64,000 nucleotides of DNA from Apostichopus japonicus (taxonomy: Eukaryota; Echinodermata; Holothuroidea; Aspidochirotida; Stichopodidae): the NCBI RefSeq assembly GCF_037975245.1, contig NC_092582.1, positions 22,718,577 through 22,782,576 of the forward strand, written 5' to 3'. The position numbers and the translations under genes were made by a program. Positions 8,641-19,670 of the stretch are shown here, piece after piece (the stretch's first letter is position 1; every line of letters begins with the position of its first letter). The notes beneath the pieces were generated by a model. That model did not search any database. It saw only the letters and a list, made by a program, of their open reading frames with translations, and had not been told where the DNA came from.

Positions 8641-10596
8641 CTGAAAATAAAAACGAATAAAGTTTTGAAAATATTTCATGATTTCATGCAACTTTAAGGT
8701 GAATAATTCATTCCAAATATGCAAGGGAGCTTGTTTTACATCACAAGTGTTTGAAGTTGTCTTTATGACAGTTCAGTCATCAGTACTTACTTCATCCATC
8801 AACATGCAAGCATCCACAAATTGTCTGCGATACTAGATTGACATAGGCCAGTGAAATATCAAAGAGGGAAATTTAATCGGCCAGCTTTGCTTCAAACTTG
8901 TTAACTTCTCTCTTGCCAGTTGAGAGTGACCAGTTTCCAAATGTACTCATTTTGCTAGAGATAATGTCTATAAATTGGTCATTCACTGGAAACTTCAATG
9001 GGTATATTCCACACTCAGTTGTAAATCCCTTCCATACCATGTAACCACAAACATGTACAGAAAATAGAGAGCTACGTAAGGGACTAAGTCTTCTATGAGG
9101 CTGAGTCACACCTACGAGAACTGTATTAATGCACACCTCTTCTTATTAATTTTATGAATGAATTATTTGTACCAGATACATATTTAGAATATAATCTGTT
9201 GTATGGAACTGAAAAAGGTTGTGTTAACATTTTTTTTTTCTTTCCTATGAACAAGAGAATTTAATTAGTTTCAAAGAAATAGTAAAATTTTATAAACAGC
9301 CCCCCCCCCCACCGATCTTTGCATAATTAAGATCATTAACCCCCAACTCCTCCCCATCCCACTCCCCTGGCACCTTCCCAGGGGTCTCTAAGATTAGTTA
9401 AATGGCTTGAAACCCCTATTTTTGACTAACATCAGTACTGCAAGATGTGCCGAGACTATTTTGTGGCAGTAAAAAAAAAACACAAACTCTAAAGTAAAGG
9501 TCAATCCAACTCATTTTCTAAATGAATCCATCAACCGTGTCTATTTTTAGTATTCCTCGGAGAAAGTTTGCCGTCTTCACAAAGTATAATATATTGAGCG
9601 TGATATTTTCCGTTCAAGCTGTGAGACATTTGGAAATGTGTCAAAGTGTGGCTTGCAATGTTTCGGCTGAAATGTTGAGTTGGGATCTTTTTTAGAATTA
9701 ATTTTGACATTTTTTAGTACCGCCCTTTATTTGGAATCTTTATATGACCACTTGATTGCATTGATTCTGCACTATACTAACCCCATTTGAGCTATATTAA
9801 TTGCTCAGTTAATGAGGCCCGAGTAAACACGTGCTATATTTAAAAACCGCTTTCGTCGTGAGACTCACAAAATAAAATTTGAAAAAGAAAGAAAGAACAA
9901 AACAATCCCCGATTCAAGTAGTGAATCAAACCGAAAGTGGAAACACTTAAGTCACTAATGTTTAGAAATGATAAAGATTTGAAATGGTTGTCCGACATTT
10001 GGCATAATGGTTGCTTGACACTGCCATTTATCTGCACAGCCATCTAATATAACTGTACGTGCTTGCTCACTGCAGTATGGAATGGCCACACCCTATGTCA
10101 ATATTGAACAAAAACCTCCGACTGAATAAATCTGAGCTCTCGCTACAGTAGTCTGTTTACTCTTGTGGTCACAATAACCTGCTGAACAAATTACCAGGAC
10201 CATAAAACAAACATGTTTACACTATATACAAAAGGAAAACTTACACTTTGTGCTTTGATTTGGTTTTAGGCTTTATACTAAGAGGGGATTTGAAGCAGCC
10301 ACATCAATATTACAATAAGCCACAAAAATTCTCATTGCTAAAGTAACTTTCACCGCTGATTTTTTTTCTTTTTTTTTTGGGGGGGGGGGGAGGGGTGGAA
10401 CAAAACAAATGTACAGTACTTTATACAAAAAAACATACAGGCTTGCTTAAACAGGATCGGAAGCAGTTGGGAGAGGGTGGGAGGGGGGGACTGCAATCGT
10501 TTTGGACTTTTTAGGGTTCTCTATGTCATACAATCCTTGAAAGCAAAGAACCAAACTTGTTCAGGTCATAAATTATCTGAAACAATTTGTGAATAA
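8641..10596. other. RABL6 intron 1, distal part
   Basis: AT-rich DNA with a run of C at 9301 and no convincing exon on either strand. The short open frames here have no recognisable similarity. Confidence 0.6.
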
Positions 10597-10762
10597 GGGG
10601 TTAATCAATGGTCTAGCGTGCGTTACTCACAGGATTAATGCATGATCGGGGGATAATGCAAGCGATGCACGAGGGCGGAGCCCGAGTGCATCCAGCGATA
10701 GCATTAACACCCAGAGTGCATTAATCATTTAAGTAACGCACGCTAGACCGTTGATTAACCCC
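10597..10762. mobile_element. Palindromic MITE-like element
   Basis: The arms pair over about 45 bases: GGGGTTAATCAATGGTCTAG at the left and its near-complement, GGTTGATTAACCCC-type, at the right. A second hairpin sits in the centre (GATGCACGAGGG...CCCGAGTGCATC). No coding capacity. Half of the same sequence (GTGCGTTACTCACAGGATTAA) recurs at 10868-10890. Confidence 0.7.
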
Positions 10763-10890
10763 GTTCATTCATACACTACCATTTGTGTGGGGGAAAAATC
10801 ATAAAACAAAACATTTTTGGTTACATATAACCAAAGATTTATTAAAGTGATGCCCCGTAATTTTACCGTGCGTTACTCACAGGATTAACC

Positions 10891-11825
10891 ACGGTCAGCT
10901 GACCGGAATGGACCAATAGGATTTAGGAATCTTTACTAAGTATGAATGAACAAAGTTGTACCTCTTTTGATAGCAAAAATTAACATGGCCCCATGTAAGA
11001 AATTTGTTCTTTAATCGCAGAAGGCACATAGGAACACATTTCAGTAAGAACGCTGAACAAAATGTATATTAAAAGGTCTCATACTGTAATATGCAGGATA
11101 AATTAAGTCATTTCAAACTGAAATGGGAACCAGACTTGGGAGTGTTCACATACTCTCATACCTGTTTGTATAATTAATTGTGAGCTTTCTCAACATTTAA
11201 TCATTTACCTTTAAACGAATCGCTAAACGGGGAACAATTATTCCAAGCATCGAGAAGCTACTAGTTGCCGAAGACACCAAATCTTCAGATTGAATTGCTT
11301 TTTTGGGATTTCACAGATATCACTGTACCTTTTATGATATTGCTTGTTAAACAAATAATCCCCCTCCTCTTCAACTTCTCCGAACCCACACCCCCCCCCC
11401 CCACCCCAGGAACAGCAACCAGTGGTCCATTGCACATTTCTGTCATTCAGTCCACAGGTAGGGGTCACACATCACCCCTCAAAATCAGATCGGGCCGTTT
11501 GGAAAGTTACTTTACGAGGGCCTTAAGAGAGGGTCTTTCTATATATGATATGTCCTAAAAGATCTGAGTAAAAGAAATCGGTATGATAGAGCTCTAGGAT
11601 AATCAACTTACTATTATAATATTAATAATAATCAGCGGTAATTTTTACGACGCTTAAGCGACAAAAAATGTAGTAGAAACCTGCAAGGGCTTATGGATTA
11701 CAACTTACACGTCGGGTGGCTTCCAATTCAACACTTTATTTCTCAAATTTGGAATCAGAAAGTCATTTCAGATGGGAAAACCTTAGATTGTTCTTGGATG
11801 AAAAATCCACCTTACTATGACTTGG
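10891..11825. other. RABL6 intron 1, middle part
   Basis: Contains a C run near 11390 and little else. I see no gene or clear repeat. Confidence 0.55.
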
Positions 11826-11906
11826 CCGGGTATCGAACCCGGAACCTCCTGATTTGCTAAGCCTCATTGATTCAAATGCCACCGCCTTTAACCACTCGGC
11901 CACAGC
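11826..11906 (-). repeat. tRNA-like sequence (SINE head or tRNA pseudogene)
   Basis: On the minus strand there is a perfect A box (TGGCCGAGTGG, 11902-11892) and a perfect B box (GGTTCGATACC, 11839-11829), with a long variable region of the Leu/Ser type. The T arm pairs (CCGGG/CCCGG). The expected acceptor stem (GGTGCTG against CCAAGTC) does not pair, so it is probably not a working tRNA. It abuts the far end of the intron 1 minisatellite. Confidence 0.7.
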
Positions 11907-11909
11907 ACC

Positions 11910-12734
11910 GGTATTGTACTGCCCACCCTTCGAGAATAGACTTACTATTATACTGCACACCCTTGCAGAATAGATTAACTACTGTATTATGCTGCACACC
12001 CTTGGAGAATAGATTAACTACTGTATTATGCTGCACACCCTTCGAGAAAAGACTTACTATTATACTGCACACCCTTTCGAGAATGACTTACTATTATACT
12101 GCACACCCTTGCAGAACAGACCTACTATTATACTGCACACCCTTGCAGAATAGACCTACTATTATACTGCACACCCTTGCAGAACAGACCTACTATTATA
12201 CTGCACACCCTTAGAGAATAGACTTACTATTATACTGCACACCCTTGCAGAATAGACCTACTATTATACTGCACACTCTTGAAGAATAGACCTACTATTA
12301 TACTGCACACCCTTGCAGACCAGACCTACTATTATACTGCACACCCTTAGAGAATAGACTTACTATTATACTGCACACCCTTGCAGAACAGACCTACTAT
12401 TATACTGCACACCCTTGCAGAATAGACTTACTATTATACTGCACACCCTTGCAGAACAGACCTACTATTATACTGCACACCCTTAGAGAATAGACTTACT
12501 ATTATACTGCACACCCTTGCAGAATAGACCTACTATTATACTGCACACCCTTGCAGAACAGACCTACTATTATACTGCACACCCTTAGAGAATAGACTTA
12601 CTATTATACTGCACACCCTTGCAGAATAGACCTATTATACTGCACACCCTTAGAGAATAGACTTACTATTATACTGCACACCCTTGCAGAATAGACCTAC
12701 TATTATACTGCACACCCTTCCAGAATAGACTTAC
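11910..12734 (-). repeat. 34-bp minisatellite of splice-donor copies
   Basis: About 24 tandem units run from intron 1 base 1 to near 11910. On the minus strand, each unit is a copy of the last 22 bases of exon 1 (GGGTGTGCAGTATAATA) plus the first 12 of the intron (GTAAGTCTATTC). The copies differ from the exon by one deleted A. I count about nine copies with GTAAGT and about eleven with GTAGGT. Two or three near 11980-12030 are diverged, and one near 12633 has lost three bases. Confidence 0.95.
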
Positions 12735-12864
12735 TATTATACTGCACACCCTTTGCAAATTTCCTCTGTAAGCTAAGGCCCATGGTACGCATGCCACCCG
12801 GTACCTCAACCTTAGCGCCATCTGGAGTATCTGTGGCGACCAACTTCCTCAACGCTGAAAACAT
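12735..12864 (-). CDS. RABL6: RABL6 coding exon 1 (start codon)
   Basis: This exon encodes 43 residues plus one base of codon 44. It begins MFSALRKLV and ends LQRKFAKGVQYN, matching the conserved RABL6 N-terminus in both sequence and length (family knowledge). The start codon is at 12864-12862, and translation fits no other in-frame ATG as well. The donor is AATA|GTAAGT at 12735/12734, phase 1, and the lone A is completed to Met by exon 2. The 22 bases before the donor and the 12 after it are the source of the large minisatellite that fills the start of intron 1. It was recognised only by following the reading frame out of that satellite. Confidence is high because both ends and the phase agree with exon 2. 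Confidence 0.93.
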
Positions 12865-12893
12865 GGCTTAAGACAGGTTATGTTTACTTGCGG
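12865..12893 (-). promoter_or_regulatory. RABL6: RABL6 5' UTR with likely 3' splice site
   Basis: Upstream of the start codon there are 29 bases down to TTTTGCAG, a fair acceptor preceded by CTTACAACTGC. This suggests that the first coding exon is preceded by at least one non-coding exon. The alternative is that transcription starts nearby and no acceptor is used. Confidence 0.4.
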
Positions 12894-15800
12894 CTGCAAA
12901 AGCAGTTGTAAGCTACCATGGACGGCATCTGGTGAGAGCGAAATATATACATAAAATATAAATATGTCTATAGAATCTACTGTGATCAATAGCAAGACAT
13001 TTTATTAACAGTATCTGATCGTGTACTCTCCTCACACAGTCCATCAGACAGTGAATAATTTATAGTTCATAATTAGTGTAGTAGTTTTAAGGTCAATGGA
13101 TTTCATCTCTCACAAAATCTTGAAAAACTTAAATGTATCTGTTCCCCCCCCCCCCCCTCAAAAAAAATATGACACTTTCTTGCATTAATTTAGTGATTTC
13201 TCCAGTTTACGTTGCTACGACATACCGGATAAGTTACGCACAGCCAATCCATAATGTTACAACAGAAATTTTTTGAGAAAGTCTGTTGGGTTCTTTCAAA
13301 AAACAACAATAACCTACAACCAACCCATCATTGTCAAGGAATTTTATCATCCTGATCAAGTTAATTTTTCTCGAGAAAATGGAAGCATTTTGAAAAGCTT
13401 AACAAAAAATTTGAACCAGGTACATCCAGTTCACTACTACCTTTAGCGGCAAATACAGATTTGTCAGGCAGGGACTGATTCGTACATACATATCATATCC
13501 TTCATCTTGGTGACCCTTGTGAACCCCCCCCCTCCCACCTCAGACAGTCCTTTAGAAAATCATTACTCCATTTGGCAGACAGAAAACCTTTTTTTCTACT
13601 TTCTGCCCCCCCCCCCCCTTCTTCAGATACACAACTGGAAACCCAAAAACATTCTGAATATGTAAAAAGTTAAAGGCCTGATGTTTCAAACCTAACAGGA
13701 CCTTCTTTATTTGCTAACTGACACAAACACAAGCAGATAGCATATGCAGTTCAGTTCCTGCTAGCCTGCTAGGAATCAAAAACCTCAGGCACTCTTTATA
13801 TATTTACCAACACCAGAGTTTTGCAGTAGACAAGCAGTTTGCTAATAGTCTCTTTTTTTCTCTCTCAAATCTAAATATAACTGCAACAGATGAACATTAA
13901 CAGTAAAGAAAGGGGCGGGGGAGGGGGGGATGCACTTCCCTGTGGTGCTATGAAATCACACATTGGATAAAATTAGCAGCACCCTGGCAGCCCGCTGAGG
14001 TTAAAACGATGGTATTTTACAAGTAGAGCGGAAAATATTTTCGGAACTATCAAAAGATACGACGTTCTCACAGCTTTGGGGGGGGGGGGGGAGGAGGGAG
14101 AGGGTTGACTGAGTGGCAATGAACTGACTCATCAAGAGGTGATGTCATAAGAGTGTCCTTAAACTAATTGTTTCAGTCCGAGCATGAGTGACCGCTTTCT
14201 TTTTTGTTTTTTCTTAAATACTTTCTAACATGTGTTGTTAGTTTGTTCCCTGTTTCAGATAGCCTCTGCAGACGATCAAAATGTCAGGCCCTCCAATTTT
14301 TCATGTCATCTATTTTTTCATTTATTTATTTCCAGTATAAATATAAATATTTATAAACAGGACATCAAAAGACGAGTACTTAATAAGAAAATATTATTTT
14401 AAAATGTTAGTGTACAAAAGCAAAAACAAAGTATATATACCAAACGTACAAGAGCAGCTGTTTACAATAAATTATCCAGATTACCATTTTGTAAATAAAT
14501 AGCAGCACAATAAATAAAACTATTTCTATACACATACAGTTCTGAATTTTGGTGTTATTGCTTTGTGTCTCAAATTATACCTAGTAGTTTCTTGAAGTCG
14601 AGAGTTAAGTTCGGTATGCAAAGAATGTCTGTCATTTCTCTGTATGCAATTTACTCTTCTAATGAACTCATTTCTAGCAGCATTTGTTTACAGTACTCAT
14701 AAGGAAGTTAAAATCTATATTAATCTTACATACTCATTTGTAAACACAGGCTTTTTGCAGAGGATGAGCAGTTTGCTAACAGTGTTTCTCTCTTGACTGT
14801 CTAACATATCTCAAGGCAATACTGATCACCTTTAAAGTACACATAATTTTTGCCACCAGAGATGCTTTTGAGATGTGGCACTGATTCCCATTTTGTTCGA
14901 ACCAGTAATTTGCGACAAAATATTTCAAACGATCACAAATTCCCGACAAATATTTATATTATATACCTTATAAAATTGAAAATGAACTTTTTGGTATCAA
15001 AACAAACAGTTACAGGCTCTTTGGCAGCTTCAGGAGAACAACAGTTAATACTCACTTCCTGACTACTGGATACGGTATTCTGTATGTGAGTCTGACCAGT
15101 AATGTCCTCCGGCCGCTGTGTCCTTGCAAACCGACCGGGATGGCGCAGAATGGAAGTCTCGGTTTTCACAGTGAACCAAATTGAAGCCTGCTATGCAAAT
15201 CTGATACAGGATTTTTAAGGTGGAAAAGCTAATCACAGATGAGCCACTGTCTTCACAGAACTCCCTGTTGAAAAAATCAAGGTATAAGTCAGATCTACCA
15301 AAAATGAATGTACATATTCTATTCACAGACCTGCAACACAACACAACACCAACCACAACACCAACATGTATGGCGTAAGTATTTAGTTAACATTCTGCTC
15401 AAAATTAACTGTCGTAAATTTTTAGCTTCAGATAAGTATTGATAGTTATAAATCCTTTGGAAGTTCAGTACGCTATTCGCCTTATAAAAGAAGTCTGTTC
15501 TAGTGTTAAATGTTACTTAAAATAGCCAAAGTCAATATTATGTCCAAGGGCTCCTGTCTCTGTCAGAGATCTCCCAAACAAGGTTGAAGACATTCTGTGG
15601 CAGTTAATGCATTGGCCTTCATACACATGTCAAAGTGAAGGGTCTCCAGGTCTAGGCCTACCACAGACATTTAATAGCCTACAGAATAGTGTTAGGCCTA
15701 TAGCTTACTTAGGGCCTAGCCTAATACAAATTAAACAGATTGAGGGCCTAGGCTAATATAGATAGATGCTATATATATAACGATGAGCAATAACTTATAC

Positions 15801-17408
15801 CCTAGTTAGGTTATCCTCATATTGTAACCAGTATTTAGCCCTAGATAGAGTATGACAACGGTTAGGTTGGCTACTCATTAACAATAACATTTTTGCACCT
15901 GTGATTGAGATTTGGACTCTCCCACTTGGAGACGATACACAAAACCATGAGTGTTTGCATCTCTTTATTTATGGTGGACCTTGACTCACTTAAGTAACTG
16001 TAGCCTAGGCTAAACTATTATAACTTATGTTATTTGTTGGGCCCTGTTGTCGTATCCTAATTTGACTATGGTCCAACCTTGTCCTGTAACTTAGCCTAGC
16101 CCTAAGTTTAACTTAGGTTAATGTATATAGTGTTGACTTTAAAATACAGTTGCAAATGTCGCACAATTCTTAACAAATAAGACGATTAACAGAATGGTTC
16201 AACAGCACAACATGATTTTAAGGCAGTGGTGTGAAAAGGGTGCACGTTAACTTGTGCTGAATATGGCAAGAATTAAAATACCATATCTTGCATGCCAGAC
16301 CTTCGCAATCTTCCGCTGAGTATAGCCTTACCGTACCGTGTATACTGTATGCACACTAGGTTAGGCTATGTATGATACAAAACCATTTATCTAGGATATG
16401 GAACGCTGTAACAGACATGTACCAGCTGTCTGTACGTACACAAGAGATGGCGCTGTGCATGAACTAATCGAAAGGGTCGATGAACGGCGGCACAGATTAC
16501 CATCGATGAAAGCAAATGGACATCTGCCGAGCAACGCTTGGTGGGTCCGGAAAAGTGGGTTCTAGAATTCCCCCCTCCCCCCAAAACATGAACTAGATCA
16601 GCCCAAAAGGTATCCTCCTTAAATGTCCCATAGAAAAAGATCCGTATTCCATACCAATAGTGTGCACAGGATTTCAAAGGTGAAGGAGGAGACCAAATTC
16701 AAATTTTTCCCACACTTGATTATGGTAGAAAGGTAGCTGAAATTTTATTAAAGGGCCAGAGGCGAATGACGGATTTTATAAAGGAGAGGAGACTGCTCTG
16801 GTGTTAAAGGTAGGGGGTCCTCCCCAGAAAAAAAAAACATTTCAAACATCATATGGTATATTCTAGATTATAATTTGGTTTACATAAGTAGCTCTAATCA
16901 GAAAATTGAGCTAATAAATAAAAGTAAGCACAAAAATTGCCATGGTGTCATTTAAGCTGATTCTCATGTACGGGAGAAGGAAGGGTTTCCCACAAAAATA
17001 TAAAACATGTTAAGTGGTGCATTCTGTGGCAGAATTAGACCATAAATTAGTTCTATTCTAAGTAAGTAGACTGAACTGTGTGAAAAAGCAGGGTTGGGGA
17101 GGGGGAAGGGGTTACACCGGTAGAGGTGGTAGAATTCTTTCTGATGGGATTGCAAAACCCCCTAGCCAGTTTTGTTTCTACAACTTTTCTCAATTTCAAT
17201 ACATCCGAAACTATGGTAAATATATGGACTGCTCCTTTAATGATTATCTGACGCTGATTCGGCTTATATGTGCAGGCTTATAGGTCAAAGGTGACACAAA
17301 CCGGCCAACAACCGAGTCATCTTTGGCTTATATGACAAATATCTTTGTGGAAGAACCATTCCTCCAAACAGCCCTCCCCCAAAAAAACATTGTTCCATTT
17401 ATGAGATA
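12894..17408. other. Upstream of RABL6, apparently non-coding
   Basis: Apart from the candidate exon at 15056, I see no recognisable exon. CpGs are concentrated at 15090-15150 and 16420-16560. The second cluster includes GAGATGGCGCTG, loosely like a YY1 site, and could be a promoter. T/G and C homopolymer runs occur at 13145, 13605 and 14080. Confidence 0.45.
15056..15175 (-). promoter_or_regulatory. CpG-rich candidate 5' non-coding exon
   Basis: An isolated island with several CpGs ends in AGGAA|GTGAGTATT, a strong donor match. It lies 2.2 kb upstream of the RABL6 start codon on the same strand. The simplest reading is a non-coding first exon or promoter for RABL6. Translations of it match nothing I recognise, and no TATA element is evident. 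Confidence 0.3.
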
Positions 17409-17789
17409 CCTTAGTTCAGGGTTTCCCTAACTTTAGCCCCCACGAACCCCCTGTGGATGTCAGAGTTGTCCACGAACCCCCAACTTTTCGAGACACGATT
17501 TAAGTCATTATTATACTATAATACCCATAACAGTGCTTCGTAAAAGATCAAGTATCACATGCACGGTACGGTACTACTATGGCAACATATGCGCATGGAA
17601 CGCGAAAAGAGTTTGTCGATAGGTACGACTTTTGTACATTACTACATTATATGATATATCAGATGTTAGTTCAACAAAAAGTACTCTAGTTTTGACTTTC
17701 AGGAACGTCTCACAAACCCCCCTGGGATGGACTCACGCACCCCCTGGTGGTTCATGCACCCCAGTTAGGGAACCGGCCCTACCTTAGTT
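17409..17789. mobile_element. hAT-type MITE with 8-bp target duplication
   Basis: The element (17417-17781, 365 bp) has imperfect terminal inverted repeats, CAGGGTTTCCCTAACT at the left and the complement of AGGGCCGGTTCCCTAACT at the right. It is flanked by CCTTAGTT on both sides (17409-17416 and 17782-17789). An 8-bp duplication and CAGGG-like ends are typical of hAT elements. The interior has ACGAACCCCC-like subterminal repeats and no open frame, so it is non-autonomous. Confidence 0.88.
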
Positions 17790-18017
17790 CATAAGTCTTT
17801 CCTGATGACTGCCATGCTTCCTATACTTGATCAAGTTTTCAGCCTTATGTGTCCACAACCATTTTTTATCTGTGATATCTCCCAAACGGGAAAATGGTTT
17901 TCTCAGCTGTTTACTACATCAGTTATCTCTACCGTACAGACCGATGATAATGGTTGGGTTCGTGTCTTCAAAAAATATAAATCCATTGGTTTATAAATTC
18001 TAATAACTCATCCAAAA

Positions 18018-19670
18018 CATATGGTCAATTCCATGATAAGGTCAACATCATACTCCCCCCCCCCTCCCCCCCAAAAAAAATCATTGTACATTAAAATTGT
18101 CTAAGTTTCCAATAAATAGAATACTTGTAGTTACTCAAAATATTTGTTTCACCCCCGAAAAATCCTTTGTTTGATTATGGGGTCGGTAATAACAAATGGT
18201 TGCCGTAGTAACTAAATTATGAAAAAATACAGTGAAATTTCATTTTGTGCAGATTTGTACATAGCAATCATAGGTATCATCAGTTTTTTGGACTAATTAT
18301 ATTTGCTATAGCATAGTGCTCACTTAATAGCTTCAATTTTTTTCGACATCAAGGCACTAGACAACAGTGGTGAATTGAAAACACCCTCGATTTACTGTCA
18401 CGCGAGTCACAAAATTTACTGTTTTTTTTTCTCCTTGCCTGCACAATAGTTTTATTCCAAATAATGAAAATCAAGTCTTCACATAGATACCAATAGGATT
18501 ACTGAATTTTCCTATTCAGAAGATATTCAAATTTTGCGGAAAATCACCCTTTATACGAATGTCACGCGAGTCACGTCAATTCAAAATAGTGTTTCTACAT
18601 ATTTACTGTGTGAAAATTACAGGGATGTTATAGTTTGATGAATGAAGAACACTGATTAAAGATATCATATATGCATTCCCCTTTAATTCGGCAACTTGAA
18701 TAAAATGGACACATTTAATTAATTTTATTTGAAATATCAGAATTTAAATTCATGAATATTTATTCGCAATATAATACCTATTTTAGCACCACATTTGGAA
18801 AGTTAGCATGTGTCATTGATTTTTTAGTAATATACAAAAACATTATCTATATTAGTATCTGGCAATGCAATGTGCTATGACTTGACAACCTTAAGGTTAA
18901 CTGCACAATCATTCTCAAAATCCTATGAGCGAATGTATCTTCTCAAATATTACTGTACATGTCCTCTCAGTGCAACACTTGCAAGCCCTTGCCAGCTGGA
19001 AGCCAAGAAGTGCAACAGTGAATAATATTGTTATAAATATTAATTGGCAAGATATATTGCTTGAACAACTGTACTACCCGTACAGTATATTACCTACTGT
19101 CTGCAGTCATGACATTAATATCATCTGGACATTCCCAAGGGAAGTTCCTTTTGGAAACTTTCTAGACCAATGAATGATATATTTCACTATGCAAGATTTA
19201 AACCTTTGATTCACTACTGCATTTGGTCTAGAATTATCCGAAAAGTGAACTCGTCACGCGAGTCACGTTTTCTTGTCACGCGAGTCACAATACATCTTCA
19301 TCGTTTTTTTCATGCGTTACAACATATTTTCAAAGTTACATAGCAATTGAGGTAGAGGTGTTTTTCAACATCGGTATGATTATAAACAGTTATTGGAAAC
19401 ATTTTAATAAGACATAAGAAATCGAACATTTGTGTGTTCATTGTGATTTTTGCTAATAGTAACTGTCACGCGAGTTACGTTTAGTTTTTTCGCCAATTTC
19501 ACCCCCAATACTTGAGGTATAAAAAAAAATTCCCTACTGTTGTAAGCATTGAGGCGTACCTTCACTTGAATGCTTTTCTCCCAGGTAATTTCTTTATTTG
19601 TTTAATGATATCAAATAGAGAGGAATTTTAGTAAAAATGTCACGCGAGTCACCACGGAATTGACCATATG
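18018..19670. mobile_element. 1.65-kb element with GTCACGCGAGTCAC motifs
   Basis: A perfect 15-base inverted repeat, CATATGGTCAATTCC, marks both ends (18018-18032 and 19656-19670). Inside, GTCACGCGAGTCAC occurs exactly five times (18397, 18561, 19253, 19275, 19639) and once with one change (19465). There is no recognisable transposase. Ends of the form TA|TGGTCAATTCC would fit a TA target, but this is ambiguous because the end is part of a palindromic CATATG. The family is not known to me. Confidence 0.7.

Noticed and set aside
11826-11906. Functional tRNA-Leu or tRNA-Ser
   Set aside because: A and B boxes are perfect, but the acceptor stem does not pair and no clear anticodon stem is formed.
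11910-12734. CRISPR-like array
   Set aside because: Units are directly adjacent copies without variable spacers, in an animal intron, and are explained by exon 1 junction copies.
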